A DNA stretch of 64,000 bases, from positions 248,001 through 312,000 of the forward strand of contig JAKAUC010000009.1 in assembly GCA_021827865.1 (NCBI GenBank), read 5' to 3'. The position numbers and the translations under genes are program-made. Source of the stretch: an archaeon. Lineage in GTDB: Archaea > Thermoproteota > Nitrososphaeria > Nitrososphaerales > Gagatemarchaeaceae. How positions within the stretch are numbered: position 1 is the first letter of the stretch; the number at the start of each line of letters is the position of its first letter. Positions 25,215-34,823 of the stretch are shown here, piece after piece. The notes beneath the pieces are model-generated. The model had not been told where the DNA came from. It did not search any database and saw only the letters and a list, made by a program, of their open reading frames with translations.

Positions 25215-25611
25215 TCAGAGCGGAGCGGGCCACTCGTGGCGGGGGAGGAGGTCCCTGAGCTTCGCCGACTCCTTGCGCCCGAGCACCACCTCGGCCTCCA
25301 GGTTCCCTTCGTCCACCTGCCTCATGAACTCCCGGCACCGGCCGCATGGAGGGAGGACGTAGAGCGTCCCGTCTTCGTGCCTGGACACGGCGACGACCTT
25401 CCTTATCCTGTATTCCCCAGCGGTCACCATGGCCCCGATGGCCGAGGCTTCGGCGCAGAACCCGGTCCCCGACGGCGTGTCGATGCAGACGCCGGTGTAC
25501 TCGTTCCCCTTGTCGGTGACTATGACCGCGGCCACGTTGCCGATGACGCGGTCCTCGATCCGGTGCGGCTTGACAGCGCCCGCCGCCTTCGACTAACTCC
25601 CCGTGGTCCAC
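25215..25611 (-). pseudogene. cdd: Cytidine deaminase with a +1 frame break after six codons
   Basis: The deaminase domain is intact: zinc/catalytic GFCAEASAIGAM and PPCGRCREF. Conserved N-terminal sequence (SKAAGAVKPHRIEDRVIGN) continues upstream of the first in-frame start (GTG 25535) but hits TAG at 25593-25595. A leaderless GTG at 25611, 27 nt below a TTTAG TATA-like element, opens MDHGEL in another frame, which would join smoothly to SKAAG if one base were dropped. So this is a one-base frameshift, a sequencing error or a recoding event. Function if expressed: cytidine to uridine salvage. Confidence 0.65.
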
Positions 25612-25732
25612 GGGCGCTCACGGCGGGGGGGACGACTAAAGGGTTGCCGGGGCCGACAGGTGCATCCGCCATCCTCGGGGGCGAAGGACTCTCCCAGAGC
25701 TTATAGCGCCCCTTCTCCCTGCGGCGCAGAGT

Positions 25733-27199
25733 TTGGGGCTGTCCTTCGAGGTAAAGGAGTCGGACCTGCTGGGGAGGATAGGGACGCTGCAGGTCGGGGG
25801 CAAGACCCTCGAGACCCCCTACATGTTCCCTGTCATCCACCCGGTGAACCAGCTGATCCACCCTTCGGAGCTCCTGTCCATGGGGTTCAGGGGGCTCATG
25901 ACCAACTCCTACATCCTCAGGAAGAGGCGGAGGGACGAGGCGCTGGAGAAAGGGATCCACCGGCTCCTCGAGTTCGACGGGATGTTCATCACCGACTCCG
26001 GGGGGTACCAGGTGCTCGAGTACGGCGACCTCGACGTCGGCTACAGAGACGTGGCCGAGTTCCAGGCCGCCATCGGGACCGAGCTCGCGGTCACCCTCGA
26101 CAGGCCGACCGGGTACCCCCAGAGGAGGCCGGTGGCCAGGGAGACGGTGGAGTACAGCCTGAAGAACGCCCGGGGGACCCTGGCCGAGTTCGGTGATAGG
26201 CCGACGGCATGGGTCGGCCCCATCCAGGGGGGGCTCTACCAGGACCTGGTGAAGAGGTCGGCGAAGGCCCTGGTCGCGGCGGGGTTCGGCATCCTCGCCC
26301 TGGGGAGCCCGGTCCAGGTGATGGAGAACTACATGTTCGCGGACCTGGTCGACATGGTGATAGCGGCGAGGCGGGCCATCCCCTACTCGGTCCCCCTGCA
26401 CCTCTTCGGGGCCGGGCACCCGCTGACCATGCCCCTGGCCGTGGCCCTGGGGTGCGACACTTTCGACTCGGCCAGCTACGTCCTCTTCGCCAGGACAGGG
26501 AGGTACATGTCCAGGAGCGGGATCCTGACCCTGCAGTCGATGAAGCACCTCCCCTGCAGCTGCGCCGTCTGCTCCAAGACAAGCGTGAAGGAGCTCCTCG
26601 AGCTCGACCACCCGGGGAGGACCAGGGCCCTGTCGCTTCACAACCTCCACGTCCTCAGGGAGGAGCTGGAGGGTTGCAAGGAGGCGATCGTGGAGGGGAG
26701 GCTGTGGGACCTGGTGGAGGAGAGGTCCATGACCCACCCCAGGCTGAGGGACGCCTTCGCCAGGCTGGCGGAGTACTCCGAGGACCTGGAGGCCGGGACC
26801 CCGGCCATGAAGGAGAGGGGGCTCTTCGTCCGGAGCGACCTCGACCTGAGGAGGCCCGAGCTGGCCATGGCGGCCCGGAGGCTGGCGGGGGCGGCGCGGA
26901 GGTCGTCGAAGAAGGCCGTGATCGTGGAAGGGCATGGCCTGGGCTCCCCAAAGAGGGACGCGGACGCCTACGTCGTCCACCCGCAGCTGGGGCCTGTCCC
27001 GGCGGAGCTCTCCTTCCAGTACCCGTTCAGCCAGACCGAGGCGGCCCTTGCCCAGGGAGCCGGGGACGCGGCCGGGGCGAAGCGGAGGCTGAGGGAGCTC
27101 GGCTACTCGTCCGTGTCGGCTGGGGGGAAGGTCAGGAGTAGACGGAGCCGGCGGGGCGGTTCTCCTTCTCCTCGATCATCTTCAGCTCGGTCTCGATGA
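25733..27199 (+). CDS. tgtA: Archaeosine tRNA-guanine transglycosylase
   Basis: 488 aa. 'ETPYMFPVIHPVNQLI', nucleophile region FITDSGGYQV, 'VTLDRPTGYPQ', VGPIQGGLYQD and zinc site PCSCAVC...LSLHN identify TgtA, which exchanges G15 of archaeal tRNA for preQ0. The C-terminal PUA domain is not obvious; the last 60 residues turn basic and Ser-rich and overlap the PAC2 gene by 68 bp. The TTG start is about 30 nt below TTATAG. Confidence 0.93.
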   Translation: MGLSFEVKESDLLGRIGTLQVGGKTLETPYMFPVIHPVNQLIHPSELLSMGFRGLMTNSYILRKRRRDEALEKGIHRLLEFDGMFITDSGGYQVLEYGDLDVGYRDVAEFQAAIGTELAVTLDRPTGYPQRRPVARETVEYSLKNARGTLAEFGDRPTAWVGPIQGGLYQDLVKRSAKALVAAGFGILALGSPVQVMENYMFADLVDMVIAARRAIPYSVPLHLFGAGHPLTMPLAVALGCDTFDSASYVLFARTGRYMSRSGILTLQSMKHLPCSCAVCSKTSVKELLELDHPGRTRALSLHNLHVLREELEGCKEAIVEGRLWDLVEERSMTHPRLRDAFARLAEYSEDLEAGTPAMKERGLFVRSDLDLRRPELAMAARRLAGAARRSSKKAVIVEGHGLGSPKRDADAYVVHPQLGPVPAELSFQYPFSQTEAALAQGAGDAAGAKRRLRELGYSSVSAGGKVRSRRSRRGGSPSPRSSSARSR

Positions 27200-27827
27200 C
27201 CTCCGCCCCCTTGATCAGCGGGGCGGTGTTGGCCGTGAACCCGTATCTCTTGGAGAGGAACTCGACGGCGACGGCGGAGGCCCTGGGGTCCACCCTCTCG
27301 GTGTTCGAGTAGGCGAGGACAGCGTAGGCTGGGAAGGAGTTCATCTCGAAGGCGTTGAGGAGCGAGGCCACCGGCCCGACTATCATCCTGTCCTCCTCGA
27401 AGACGGGCTCCCCCGGTAGGCCGCCCTGGGCCGACATGGCCCCGGTCATCGCCACCCTGTAGGTCCCGCCGTCGGTCTTCAGGGACTCGTCCAGCCCCCC
27501 CACCAGGGCGACCTCCTTCGCCCCCGAGGAGACTATCCACTCGGCCAGCTGGTGATAGAACTCGTTCTCCTTCTCCCTGACGGGGGAGACCTCGGCCTTC
27601 AGGAGGGACAGGGACCCGGCGGAGTAGACCTCGTAGGGGGTCGCGATCCTCCCCTCGGCCTGGGACGCCACGGCGGGGGAGTGCTCGTAGTCGATGAAGC
27701 ACTTGCGCTGCGCCTTCAGCTCCGTGACGAGGAACTTCACCGTCCAGTAGCCCGTGGCCCCTATGCCGTGGAACCCCGCTATCAGCGAGGTGCCGTCAAG
27801 CCTGCTTCCCTGCGGTACGATCTTCAA
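27132..27827 (-). CDS. PAC2-family proteasome-assembly-chaperone-like protein
   Basis: 231 aa from a TTG. 'SLIAGFHGIGATGYWTVKFLV', then 'VALVGGLDESL', then 'VVGPVASLLNAFEMNSFPAYAVLAYSN' match the PAC2/DUF75 family (archaeal PbaA/PbaB-like). Cytosolic. Some family members help proteasome assembly; others have unknown roles. The TTG at 27827 lies 31 bp after the S53 protease stop on the same strand. Confidence 0.8.
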   Translation of the reverse strand: MKIVPQGSRLDGTSLIAGFHGIGATGYWTVKFLVTELKAQRKCFIDYEHSPAVASQAEGRIATPYEVYSAGSLSLLKAEVSPVREKENEFYHQLAEWIVSSGAKEVALVGGLDESLKTDGGTYRVAMTGAMSAQGGLPGEPVFEEDRMIVGPVASLLNAFEMNSFPAYAVLAYSNTERVDPRASAVAVEFLSKRYGFTANTAPLIKGAEVIETELKMIEEKENRPAGSVYS

Positions 27828-27858
27828 AGCCTTCGGGTCGGCCCGGCCGGAACCGGTC

Positions 27859-30800
27859 TTAAACCTGCGGTGGCTGGGTCAGCCCGCCCTTCTTCCTGTA
27901 GGCGAAGACGGCCACCACCAGGGCGACGAAGGCCACGGCCGCAACCGCGTAGACCAGGTCTGACTGCGGCAGGGTCGAGGTCTGGGAGCCGTAGAACGAG
28001 CCGGAGGTGGTGAGCGAGGTGGACGACAGCGTGAGCACGCCGACGTCGGTCCCCTGGAGCAGGGAGAGCTTGGATCCCGTGGCCGTGACCTTGGACACCT
28101 GGGAACCGACCAGGGTGACGGTGGCGTGGTTGATCGTCAGGTCGCCGATGGAGACACCGGACAGGGTGAGGTTGATCCCGGTCACGGTCAGGCTGTTGGC
28201 GCGGATGCCCGAGAGGGTGTACCCTCCGCCGCTGGCCGCCACCAATGGCGCGCTCGCTATGTTGGAGGGGCCCAGGGTGTCGTTGGTGTAGTAGGTGTAC
28301 GGTAGGACGTCGACGTAGGACTCGACGGGGACCACGCTGGCAGCCGACGCCGACTGGCCGCTGACGAAGATCGTCCATGGCCCCGCGGCCAGGGCAGGGG
28401 TGTTACCGATGAACGAGTTGTAGGATGTCAGGGCCGACGGGACCTGGATGTCCCCCTCCCACTCGCCGATGGATGAGTTGTACTGCATCGGGGTCCCGGT
28501 GAGCCCCAGGGCGTCGGTCACGTACGACTCGAAGGTGTACCCCGACGGGATGGCCGTCGCGAAGAACACCCCGGAGGTGACCTGGCTCCCGGTGGAGTTG
28601 GTGACCCGGGCGAGGACCCTGACGGTCTGGCCCTCGTACACCGCAGCCGGGGCCGAGACGTTGTAGGCGAGGGTCGGCGCCGAGACGTAGAACCCGGTGG
28701 TGTAGTTCCCCTGCTGTGTCCCCGAAGTCTGGTTGGCTTCGTAGGAGGAGATGAACTGGATCTTGTAGAACCCCTGGGAGAAGGCGGTCGGTATGGTGTA
28801 GTTCGCCTGGTTGTACCTGAAGAAGTTGAAGACGCCGTACTGGGCGCTGTTGGGGGCCGGCGCCAGGTCCACGGAGGCCATCAGGGTCCCCGACAGGCTG
28901 TAGATCTTCGCGGTGACGTTGGAGGTGTAGACGCCGGTCCCCTGGGCCGTCTGGGTGCTGGCCAGTAGGACCACCTGCTGCCCAGGCGCCGCCGAGGGGA
29001 TGGCCGTGTCCAGGGGGGTCAGCATCACCCCGGTCACCTCCTCCCCGACGTAGAGGTAGGTGGACACGCTCCCGGCCCCGGGGCTCTCGACGACCAGGGA
29101 ATAGGACCCCTGGGGCTGTGAGGTCGTGAGCGTCGTCGTCCCCGAGTACGTCCCCGCGCCGTCCGCGGTCAGGTTGACGTTCTGGACCACTGTCCCCTCG
29201 TAGATGAGGTTGGCCTGGAGGTCCAGGCTGTTGAGGGATGTCCCGTTGGGGAGCTGGGCCACGGCGGTGATAGTGAACGGGACGCCGGGCTGCACCGCGC
29301 TCCCGAACGGGTAGGGGACCGGGGTGGCGATGCCCAGGCTGTCGCCGACGGAGACGTCAGCGATGCCGTAGCCCGTCGAAGTCCCCGAGCTCCCGTAGAC
29401 CTGGACCGTCCAGGACCCAGGAGGGTCGGCCGACCCGACCGTGTAGGACCCGGTCCAGGTGTTGCCGTTGAACGTCAGAGGCACCGAGGCCACGAGGCCG
29501 CTCGGCGCCAGGAGGTTGGCGTTGAACTCCCCGGACGTCACCGGGGTCCCCCCGGGCCCGGTCGCCACCGCCGAGACGGTGAAGCTCCCGCCGTACTCGT
29601 ACTGGGCCGGGGCCGAGGAGGACGTCCCCCTGGTCGTGCTCACGGTGATCTGGATCCCCTGGGACTGGCTCTTGATGGCGGCGGCCAGGTTGGGGAGGTT
29701 CGGCGACCCCAGCCCCGTCACGGTGTTGTAGCCGGGGCCCGCCTGATACTCGCCGTTGAAGCCGAAGGTGACCTGGTTGAAGGCGCTGGCGTACTCCGCC
29801 TTGTTGGAGTAGATAGAGTAAAGGTACGGGTTGAGGAGGCCGAGGTCCCGCCCGACGTACTGGTTCATGTCCGCGGTCATCCCTGCCCACAGCGGTGAGG
29901 CGAGGCTGGTCCCGCCTATGGCGTAGTCCACCCCCTCGAGGACGATCACCAGGCCGGTGTAGGGGTTGGCCACGGCGGACACGTCAGGGGACGCCCTGGT
30001 CGCCGACGAAACCACCCCGGACTGGTAGTAGGGCCTGGCGAAGATGGTGCTGTAGCCCCCTCCGGAGCTTACACCCTGGGCCCCCACGTACTGCGGGGAG
30101 ACGCTCCAGGCTGTCTCTCCCTGGTAGGTCGCCGTGGCGTTGGGGGACAGGGGCGAGCCGGAGGCGGGGGACAGGTACAGGGTCGTCCCGCCCACGCCGG
30201 TGACGAAGGGCGAGGTGGAGGGGAAGTCGGCTGTCACCGTGGTCGTCCCGTCGAAGGCGCCGTTGTCCCCGGAGGACGCGAAGAACGAGATCCCCTCGGC
30301 CGCGCCCTTCTGGAAGTAGTAGTCGAGGTAAGCGTAGTTCAGGAAACCGGCGACGGAGAAGCCCGACTCCCCGAAGGAGTTCTCCCCGAGCCCCCAGCTC
30401 ATGGTCACGACGTTCCCCAGGTGCTTGTTGACGGCCATCTTCACCGCCTGGAAGAGAGCGTTGCTGGCGTTGGAGGCCACCAGGAGGTTGATGTGGGCGT
30501 AGGGGGCGGCGAGGTGGGCGGCTTCGACGTCCAGGGCGACCTCGGCGTCCCAGCCGAAGGTGATCCCGTTGGCGGGCTGGTAGGGGCCCACGGGTATGAC
30601 AGTGAGGTTCACCGGCGGCAGCCCGAACTGCTTGTCGAAGGACGCCACGTCCTGGTAGATGGTCGGGTCACCGTAGGCGTCGATTATCGCGATCGTCTCT
30701 CCCTTCCCGCCGTACCCCTGCGAGATGAGGCCCGTCATGTTGTAGGCCGACTGGATCTCCTTGGGGGTGTAGAAGGTGGCTGCATACTGCATCCCCTGGG

Positions 30801-31050
30801 CGAGGGGGACGGAGTTCGGGAGCTGCGACTGGACCACCTGGGTCCCCTTCAGCTTCCCGAGTATCTCGTAGTGGGGGCTGAAGCTAGGCGCTCCCGTGGG
30901 TGCCGCCGGAGCGGGCGCGGCGGGCGGTGCACCGGCCTGTGAAGCCCTCGGGGAGGCGGCCGCGATGGCGGGGACCGGCTGGAGAACCATGAGCGTGAGC
31001 AAGGCGAGGGCGGCGGCCGGAAGCAGTCTTCGCCCCCCGGAAAAATTCAA
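27859..31050 (-). CDS. Large sedolisin-type (S53) serine-carboxyl protease, surface anchored
   Basis: 1063 aa. Signal peptide from a TTG at 31050 (RRLLPAAALALLTLMVLQPVPA). Catalytic set: E and D in 'FGWDAEVALDVEAAHLAAP', oxyanion D in FFASSGDNGA, and Ser in GGTSLASPLWAG. The usual long S53 prodomain is missing: the catalytic region begins about 90 residues in. It is followed by at least three beta-sandwich repeats and a C-terminal helix (AVAAVAFVALVVAVFAYRKKGG). The start is 27 nt below TATATTT; an upstream start would include the TATA box. Extracellular acid protease. Confidence 0.9.
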   Translation of the reverse strand: MNFSGGRRLLPAAALALLTLMVLQPVPAIAAASPRASQAGAPPAAPAPAAPTGAPSFSPHYEILGKLKGTQVVQSQLPNSVPLAQGMQYAATFYTPKEIQSAYNMTGLISQGYGGKGETIAIIDAYGDPTIYQDVASFDKQFGLPPVNLTVIPVGPYQPANGITFGWDAEVALDVEAAHLAAPYAHINLLVASNASNALFQAVKMAVNKHLGNVVTMSWGLGENSFGESGFSVAGFLNYAYLDYYFQKGAAEGISFFASSGDNGAFDGTTTVTADFPSTSPFVTGVGGTTLYLSPASGSPLSPNATATYQGETAWSVSPQYVGAQGVSSGGGYSTIFARPYYQSGVVSSATRASPDVSAVANPYTGLVIVLEGVDYAIGGTSLASPLWAGMTADMNQYVGRDLGLLNPYLYSIYSNKAEYASAFNQVTFGFNGEYQAGPGYNTVTGLGSPNLPNLAAAIKSQSQGIQITVSTTRGTSSSAPAQYEYGGSFTVSAVATGPGGTPVTSGEFNANLLAPSGLVASVPLTFNGNTWTGSYTVGSADPPGSWTVQVYGSSGTSTGYGIADVSVGDSLGIATPVPYPFGSAVQPGVPFTITAVAQLPNGTSLNSLDLQANLIYEGTVVQNVNLTADGAGTYSGTTTLTTSQPQGSYSLVVESPGAGSVSTYLYVGEEVTGVMLTPLDTAIPSAAPGQQVVLLASTQTAQGTGVYTSNVTAKIYSLSGTLMASVDLAPAPNSAQYGVFNFFRYNQANYTIPTAFSQGFYKIQFISSYEANQTSGTQQGNYTTGFYVSAPTLAYNVSAPAAVYEGQTVRVLARVTNSTGSQVTSGVFFATAIPSGYTFESYVTDALGLTGTPMQYNSSIGEWEGDIQVPSALTSYNSFIGNTPALAAGPWTIFVSGQSASAASVVPVESYVDVLPYTYYTNDTLGPSNIASAPLVAASGGGYTLSGIRANSLTVTGINLTLSGVSIGDLTINHATVTLVGSQVSKVTATGSKLSLLQGTDVGVLTLSSTSLTTSGSFYGSQTSTLPQSDLVYAVAAVAFVALVVAVFAYRKKGGLTQPPQV

Positions 31051-31090
31051 CGAAGAAAGCTGTGGACGTCCGAAATATAAGGTAATCCGC

Positions 31091-31108
31091 GGGAGGCCCG
31101 GGCCTCCC
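31091..31108. promoter_or_regulatory. 18-bp perfect palindrome upstream of the S53 protease promoter
   Basis: Half-site GGGAGGCCC repeated as its exact complement, about 12 bp upstream of the TATATTT box (minus strand). Possible activator or repressor site; GC-rich chance palindromes cannot be excluded. The rest of the 31109-31302 gap holds only the promoter of the next gene. Confidence 0.4.
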
Positions 31109-31302
31109 AGGGCCCAGCGGAGGGCACCGGCAGAGCGGACGTCTGGGGGGCACGGCCGCGGTAGCCGGAGGAGCCGTCCGTTCCCATCCGGCCAACCGCG
31201 TTCTGACATTCAGCCCAACAGTGTGACTTCCATGTCGGCTGGAATCGCCCGCGTGAAAAGCAGAAGAGCCTAGTATATCAGGCCCGAACGGAGGACTCGC
31301 CT

Positions 31303-32220
31303 GTGGGAAGGATAGTCGTGTTGTCCGCGCCGACAAATCTCGGGTTGCGTCCACCCCGACCCTCCGCCGCGCCAGGGTGTTCGAAGGCTCCTGAAGCGCT
31401 GAGGAGGGCGGGGCTCTTCCGGTCCTTCGTCGAAACGGGAGGGATAGACGCGGGGGCGATGATCCCCGGCAGGTACTCGGCCAAGGTCTCTCCGGGAAAG
31501 ATACGAAACGAAGACGAGATCATAAGCTACTCCAAGAAGATGGAAGAGCGGATCGCGACGATCCTGGAGGATGGAGATGCGCCCCTGGTCGTCGGCGGAG
31601 ACTGCAGCGTCCTGCTCCCGGTGGGGCTGTCGCTCAAGAAGCGAGGTAGCTACGGGCTCGTCCACATCGACGGCCACACCGACTTCCGCCATCCGGGTAA
31701 TTCCAGCGAATGCGCGAGCCTCGCCGGCGAGGACCTGGCCGCAGCGGTGGGGCTCCACTATCCGAGGATATCCGACATAGACGGTCTGGGGCCTTACTTT
31801 GAGCCAGGAAAGGCGGTGCACTGCGGATGCAGGGACGAGGATGAGCATCTGTCTGAAGCGTCGGAGAAGCTCAGGCTGGTGGTTCCTGCGAGCGACGCGA
31901 TGGCGGACGGAATGGCGAGGACAGCCAGGCGCATCGTAAAGGCACTGAAGGATTCTGGAGGGACGCCCTATTGGCTCCATGTCGACCTGGACGTCCTGGA
32001 CCCCAGCGTGATGCCTGCCGTCGACAGCCCCGATGACGGAGGCTTTGACGGGAAGCAGCTCATCGAGCTGATAGGTGCCCTGGCCCCGGGCGCGATGGGG
32101 GCTGACGCCACCATCTTTGACCCGGACCTCGACCCGGACGGAAGATACGCCGCCTATGTTGCCAGGGTCCTCTCCGAGGGACTGAGGGATCTCGGCGGAG
32201 CGCGCGGCGACCCGGTCTGA
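31303..32220 (+). CDS. Arginase/agmatinase-family (ureohydrolase) enzyme
   Basis: 305 aa. Metal-binding motifs: VVGGDCSV (D100, with Cys101 in place of the usual His), VHIDGHTDF (H121, D123, H125, D127) and HVDLDVLDPSVMPAVDSP near 210. Two-metal hydrolysis of a guanidino or related C-N bond. The substrate cannot be told: the substitution GGDHS to GGDCS occurs in several arginase-family subgroups. The GTG start is about 27 nt below TATATC. Confidence 0.82.
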   Translation: MGRIVVLSAPTNLGLRPPRPSAAPGCSKAPEALRRAGLFRSFVETGGIDAGAMIPGRYSAKVSPGKIRNEDEIISYSKKMEERIATILEDGDAPLVVGGDCSVLLPVGLSLKKRGSYGLVHIDGHTDFRHPGNSSECASLAGEDLAAAVGLHYPRISDIDGLGPYFEPGKAVHCGCRDEDEHLSEASEKLRLVVPASDAMADGMARTARRIVKALKDSGGTPYWLHVDLDVLDPSVMPAVDSPDDGGFDGKQLIELIGALAPGAMGADATIFDPDLDPDGRYAAYVARVLSEGLRDLGGARGDPV

Positions 32221-32376
32221 ACGTGTCATAGGCCTCCCTCGGAACTTCTCTACGGAGAGGGTCCTTTCGAGAACCTGCTCGGCCCCTCCCCCATCGACCC
32301 CCGAGATAATTTACCGTGGGCGGAGAAAGGCTTAACTAGAGAGAAAAAATCCGCAGTATCAAGAGTTTACGAACAG

Positions 32377-33633
32377 ATGGAAGTGAAGGTTCTGGGAGCC
32401 GCCAGGCAGGTCGGCCGCTCCGCATTTCTTCTGACGCACAAAGACAGCAAGATCCTGCTGGACTACGGGGCCATGACGACGAAAGTGCCTGGTTTCCCCA
32501 TGCACGTCCCCCCCAAGGACATCAAGGCGATCGTCCTTTCTCACGCGCACCTGGACCATTCGGGCGCGGCGCCGCTTAATTTCCTCAGCGGGAGCATGAA
32601 GCTCCACTCCACCCCTATCACATCAGAGCTGGCCAACCTCCTCATCCAGGACTTCATCAAGATCTCAGGCCAGTACCTCCCCTTCGAGTTCCTCGACCTG
32701 ATGGCCATGAACTCCAACACGGTGCACCACGGCTACATGGAGCCGTTCCAGGTCGGAGACTTCACCATCCAGTTTTACGACGCGGGGCACATCCCCGGCT
32801 CGGCCATCATCGCGGTGGAGGCCGGGAACAAGCGCCTCATCTACACCGGGGACATCAACGGCGACGAGACCAACCTCATGCCCGGGTCCTGGAAGAACCT
32901 GGGGGAGGCTGACATGGTCATCACGGAGAGCACCTACGCCCAGGCCGACCACCCCGGGAGGCACAAGGCCGAGCAGGAGCTGGTCGAGTTCGCGCGGACG
33001 GTGGTGGAGAGGGGGGGCGTCTTCCTCATCCCTGCCTTCTCTGTCGGGAGGGCACAGGAGGTGGCCATGACGCTGGTGAAGAACGGGTTCAATCACCCCA
33101 TAGCCATGGACGGCATGGCGCTGAAGGTCAACGGGATACTGCTGCGGTACCAGGAGTTCCTCCGGGACCCGGCGGCCCTCCGCAAGATGCTCGAGACCAT
33201 CGAGGAGGTCACAAGCTGGACCCAGAGGAGGCGCCTGGTGAAGAGGCCAGGGGTCATCGTCTCCCCGGCGGGGATGCTGGTGGGCGGCTCTTCCATATTC
33301 TACAACGAGCACCTCTCGATGGACGAGAAGAACGGCATAGGGATAGTCAGCTTCCAGGTCCCGGGGACCCCCGGGAGGACCCTGATCGACAAGGGGCTGA
33401 CGATATACCGGGGCAAGCCCACCAAGGTGAAGGCCGAGGTGAGGCGCTTCGACTTCTCGTCTCACTCTGGCAGGTCGACCCTGCTCAGCGACCTCAAGGG
33501 GGTCCAGGGGAACCCGAAGTTCCTCACGGTCCACGGCGAGGAGGAGTCATGCCTGGCCCTGGCCAAGGAGCTCCACGACGGCTTCGGCGCCGAGGCCACT
33601 GCGGCGATGCCCGGACAGGAATTCACCGTCTAG
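32377..33633 (+). CDS. Beta-CASP metallo-beta-lactamase ribonuclease (aCPSF2-like)
   Basis: 418 aa. Metallo-beta-lactamase motifs SHAHLDHSG (H56, H58, D60, H61), DAGHIPGS and YTGDIN; beta-CASP motifs 'ITESTYAQADHPGR', IPAFSVGRAQE, FSSHSGR and TVHGEEE. No N-terminal KH domains, so it is the aCPSF2 type, not aCPSF1. These are RNA exo- or endonucleases. Monocistronic. Confidence 0.87.
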   Translation: MEVKVLGAARQVGRSAFLLTHKDSKILLDYGAMTTKVPGFPMHVPPKDIKAIVLSHAHLDHSGAAPLNFLSGSMKLHSTPITSELANLLIQDFIKISGQYLPFEFLDLMAMNSNTVHHGYMEPFQVGDFTIQFYDAGHIPGSAIIAVEAGNKRLIYTGDINGDETNLMPGSWKNLGEADMVITESTYAQADHPGRHKAEQELVEFARTVVERGGVFLIPAFSVGRAQEVAMTLVKNGFNHPIAMDGMALKVNGILLRYQEFLRDPAALRKMLETIEEVTSWTQRRRLVKRPGVIVSPAGMLVGGSSIFYNEHLSMDEKNGIGIVSFQVPGTPGRTLIDKGLTIYRGKPTKVKAEVRRFDFSSHSGRSTLLSDLKGVQGNPKFLTVHGEEESCLALAKELHDGFGAEATAAMPGQEFTV

Positions 33634-33660
33634 GCGGCGTTTGAGGTCGCCCCTCCGGAA

Positions 33661-34542
33661 ATGAGCGACCAACAGCAGCCGGATGGGAAGCGGGTAACCC
33701 CCGTCAACCTCCTCGTGGCCGCAGCGGTGGTCATAGCGACCCAGGTCGTCGCCCTGCTGATCACCAGCCAGAACCTCCCGGTCTACGTCAGCGTGGTGGA
33801 GACGACGGGCCCGAGCTACGCCCCGGCGGGGACCTCCCTCGCAGGGTCCGCCCTGAACGCCGCGCTGCTCGTGGGCTTCGCCTTCGCGCTCACCCTGGTC
33901 CTGGTCTGGCTCCTGAGGAGGAAGCTGGTCCTCCCGTTCAAGGTGTTCGTCTTCGGGTCGGTGGCCTTCTCCGCATTCATACTGACCCTGGTGACGGCGG
34001 GGCAGTTCGCGTTCAACTACCTGCCGGCCAGCCTCGTGGACCCGGTGGCCTTCGGGGTCCCCGTCGTCGTGGTGGCCCTCATCGCATACACCATATTCGT
34101 GAAGAACGTCAACTGGCTGGCGACGATAATACTTGCCTTCGTCGGCGCCGAGGTCGGGAGCTTCTTCGCCGAGACACTCCCGACGTGGACGGCCCTGGCG
34201 CTCCCCATCGCGTTCGCAGTCTACGACATCTACGCGGTGTTCAAGGGTCCCCTCAAGGCGCTGGTCGGGACGGGCCAGGGGATCGCGCTGGTGGGGATGT
34301 CGATCAAGGCGGGGGAGTTCACCCTCGGGCTCGGGGACGTGGTCTTCTACACGCTCCTCCCGTCGCTGGCGCTCTTCCAGTTCTACGATGCCTTCGGGGC
34401 CCTCCCGGCCGTGCTCACCATCGCGGCCATCGACGTCGGGATGGTCATCACCCTCTTCCTCCTCTCGAGGAGGAGGATCCTCCCCGGGCTCCCCATCCCC
34501 ATGCTCCTGGGGGTCCTGGTGATCCTGAGGTTCCTGGTCTAG
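33661..34542 (+). CDS. Presenilin-type intramembrane aspartyl protease
   Basis: 293 aa with about nine hydrophobic segments. The paired catalytic motifs are present: YD (Y188-D189 in AFAVYDIYAVFKGPLK) and GLGD (223-226 in LGLGDVVFYTLLP). 'PGLPIPMLLG' near the end plays the part of the PAL motif. This matches the archaeal presenilin homologues (peptidase A22). Substrates are unknown; signal-peptide remnants or membrane regulators are likely. Its stop overlaps the eL38 stop tail to tail by 4 bp. Confidence 0.88.
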   Translation: MSDQQQPDGKRVTPVNLLVAAAVVIATQVVALLITSQNLPVYVSVVETTGPSYAPAGTSLAGSALNAALLVGFAFALTLVLVWLLRRKLVLPFKVFVFGSVAFSAFILTLVTAGQFAFNYLPASLVDPVAFGVPVVVVALIAYTIFVKNVNWLATIILAFVGAEVGSFFAETLPTWTALALPIAFAVYDIYAVFKGPLKALVGTGQGIALVGMSIKAGEFTLGLGDVVFYTLLPSLALFQFYDAFGALPAVLTIAAIDVGMVITLFLLSRRRILPGLPIPMLLGVLVILRFLV

Positions 34543-34733
34543 AACTCTACGACAGGCTTCTTGATGCCCTTGACGAGGGCGTCGGCTTCCTCGGACGTGG
34601 TCCTGAGGGTGTAGAGGGCGTCCCTGGTCCTCAGCTTGACCTTGGCGCTGTCCCCCTGGCGGGCCACGCGGACCTCGGTCGCGTCCGCGAGCAGCTTCGT
34701 GAACTGTTCCTTGTCGGTGATTTCCTTGGGCAC
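34539..34733 (-). CDS. rpl38e: Ribosomal protein eL38
   Basis: 64 aa from a GTG: VPKEITDKEQFTKLLADA, then EVRVARQGDSAKVKLRTRD, then LYTLRTTSEEADALVKGIKK, ending PVVEF. This follows eL38 throughout. A longer frame from 34766 is rejected because its first codons overlap the TATA-like TTCATAAG (about 34755-34762), and the GTG at 34733 sits at the predicted transcription start. Confidence 0.9.
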   Translation of the reverse strand: MPKEITDKEQFTKLLADATEVRVARQGDSAKVKLRTRDALYTLRTTSEEADALVKGIKKPVVEF

Positions 34734-34823
34734 GTAGGCACCCCCACGCGGGGCGCTTATGAACACTAGCGGCCTCGCGCGGCCCCGAATACCGTTAAAT
34801 AATCAGATTTCGCACAAAATGCG

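Noticed and set aside
25550-25611. BHB intron in the cytidine deaminase gene
   Set aside because: No combination of central and inner helices fits; a single-base frameshift is simpler.
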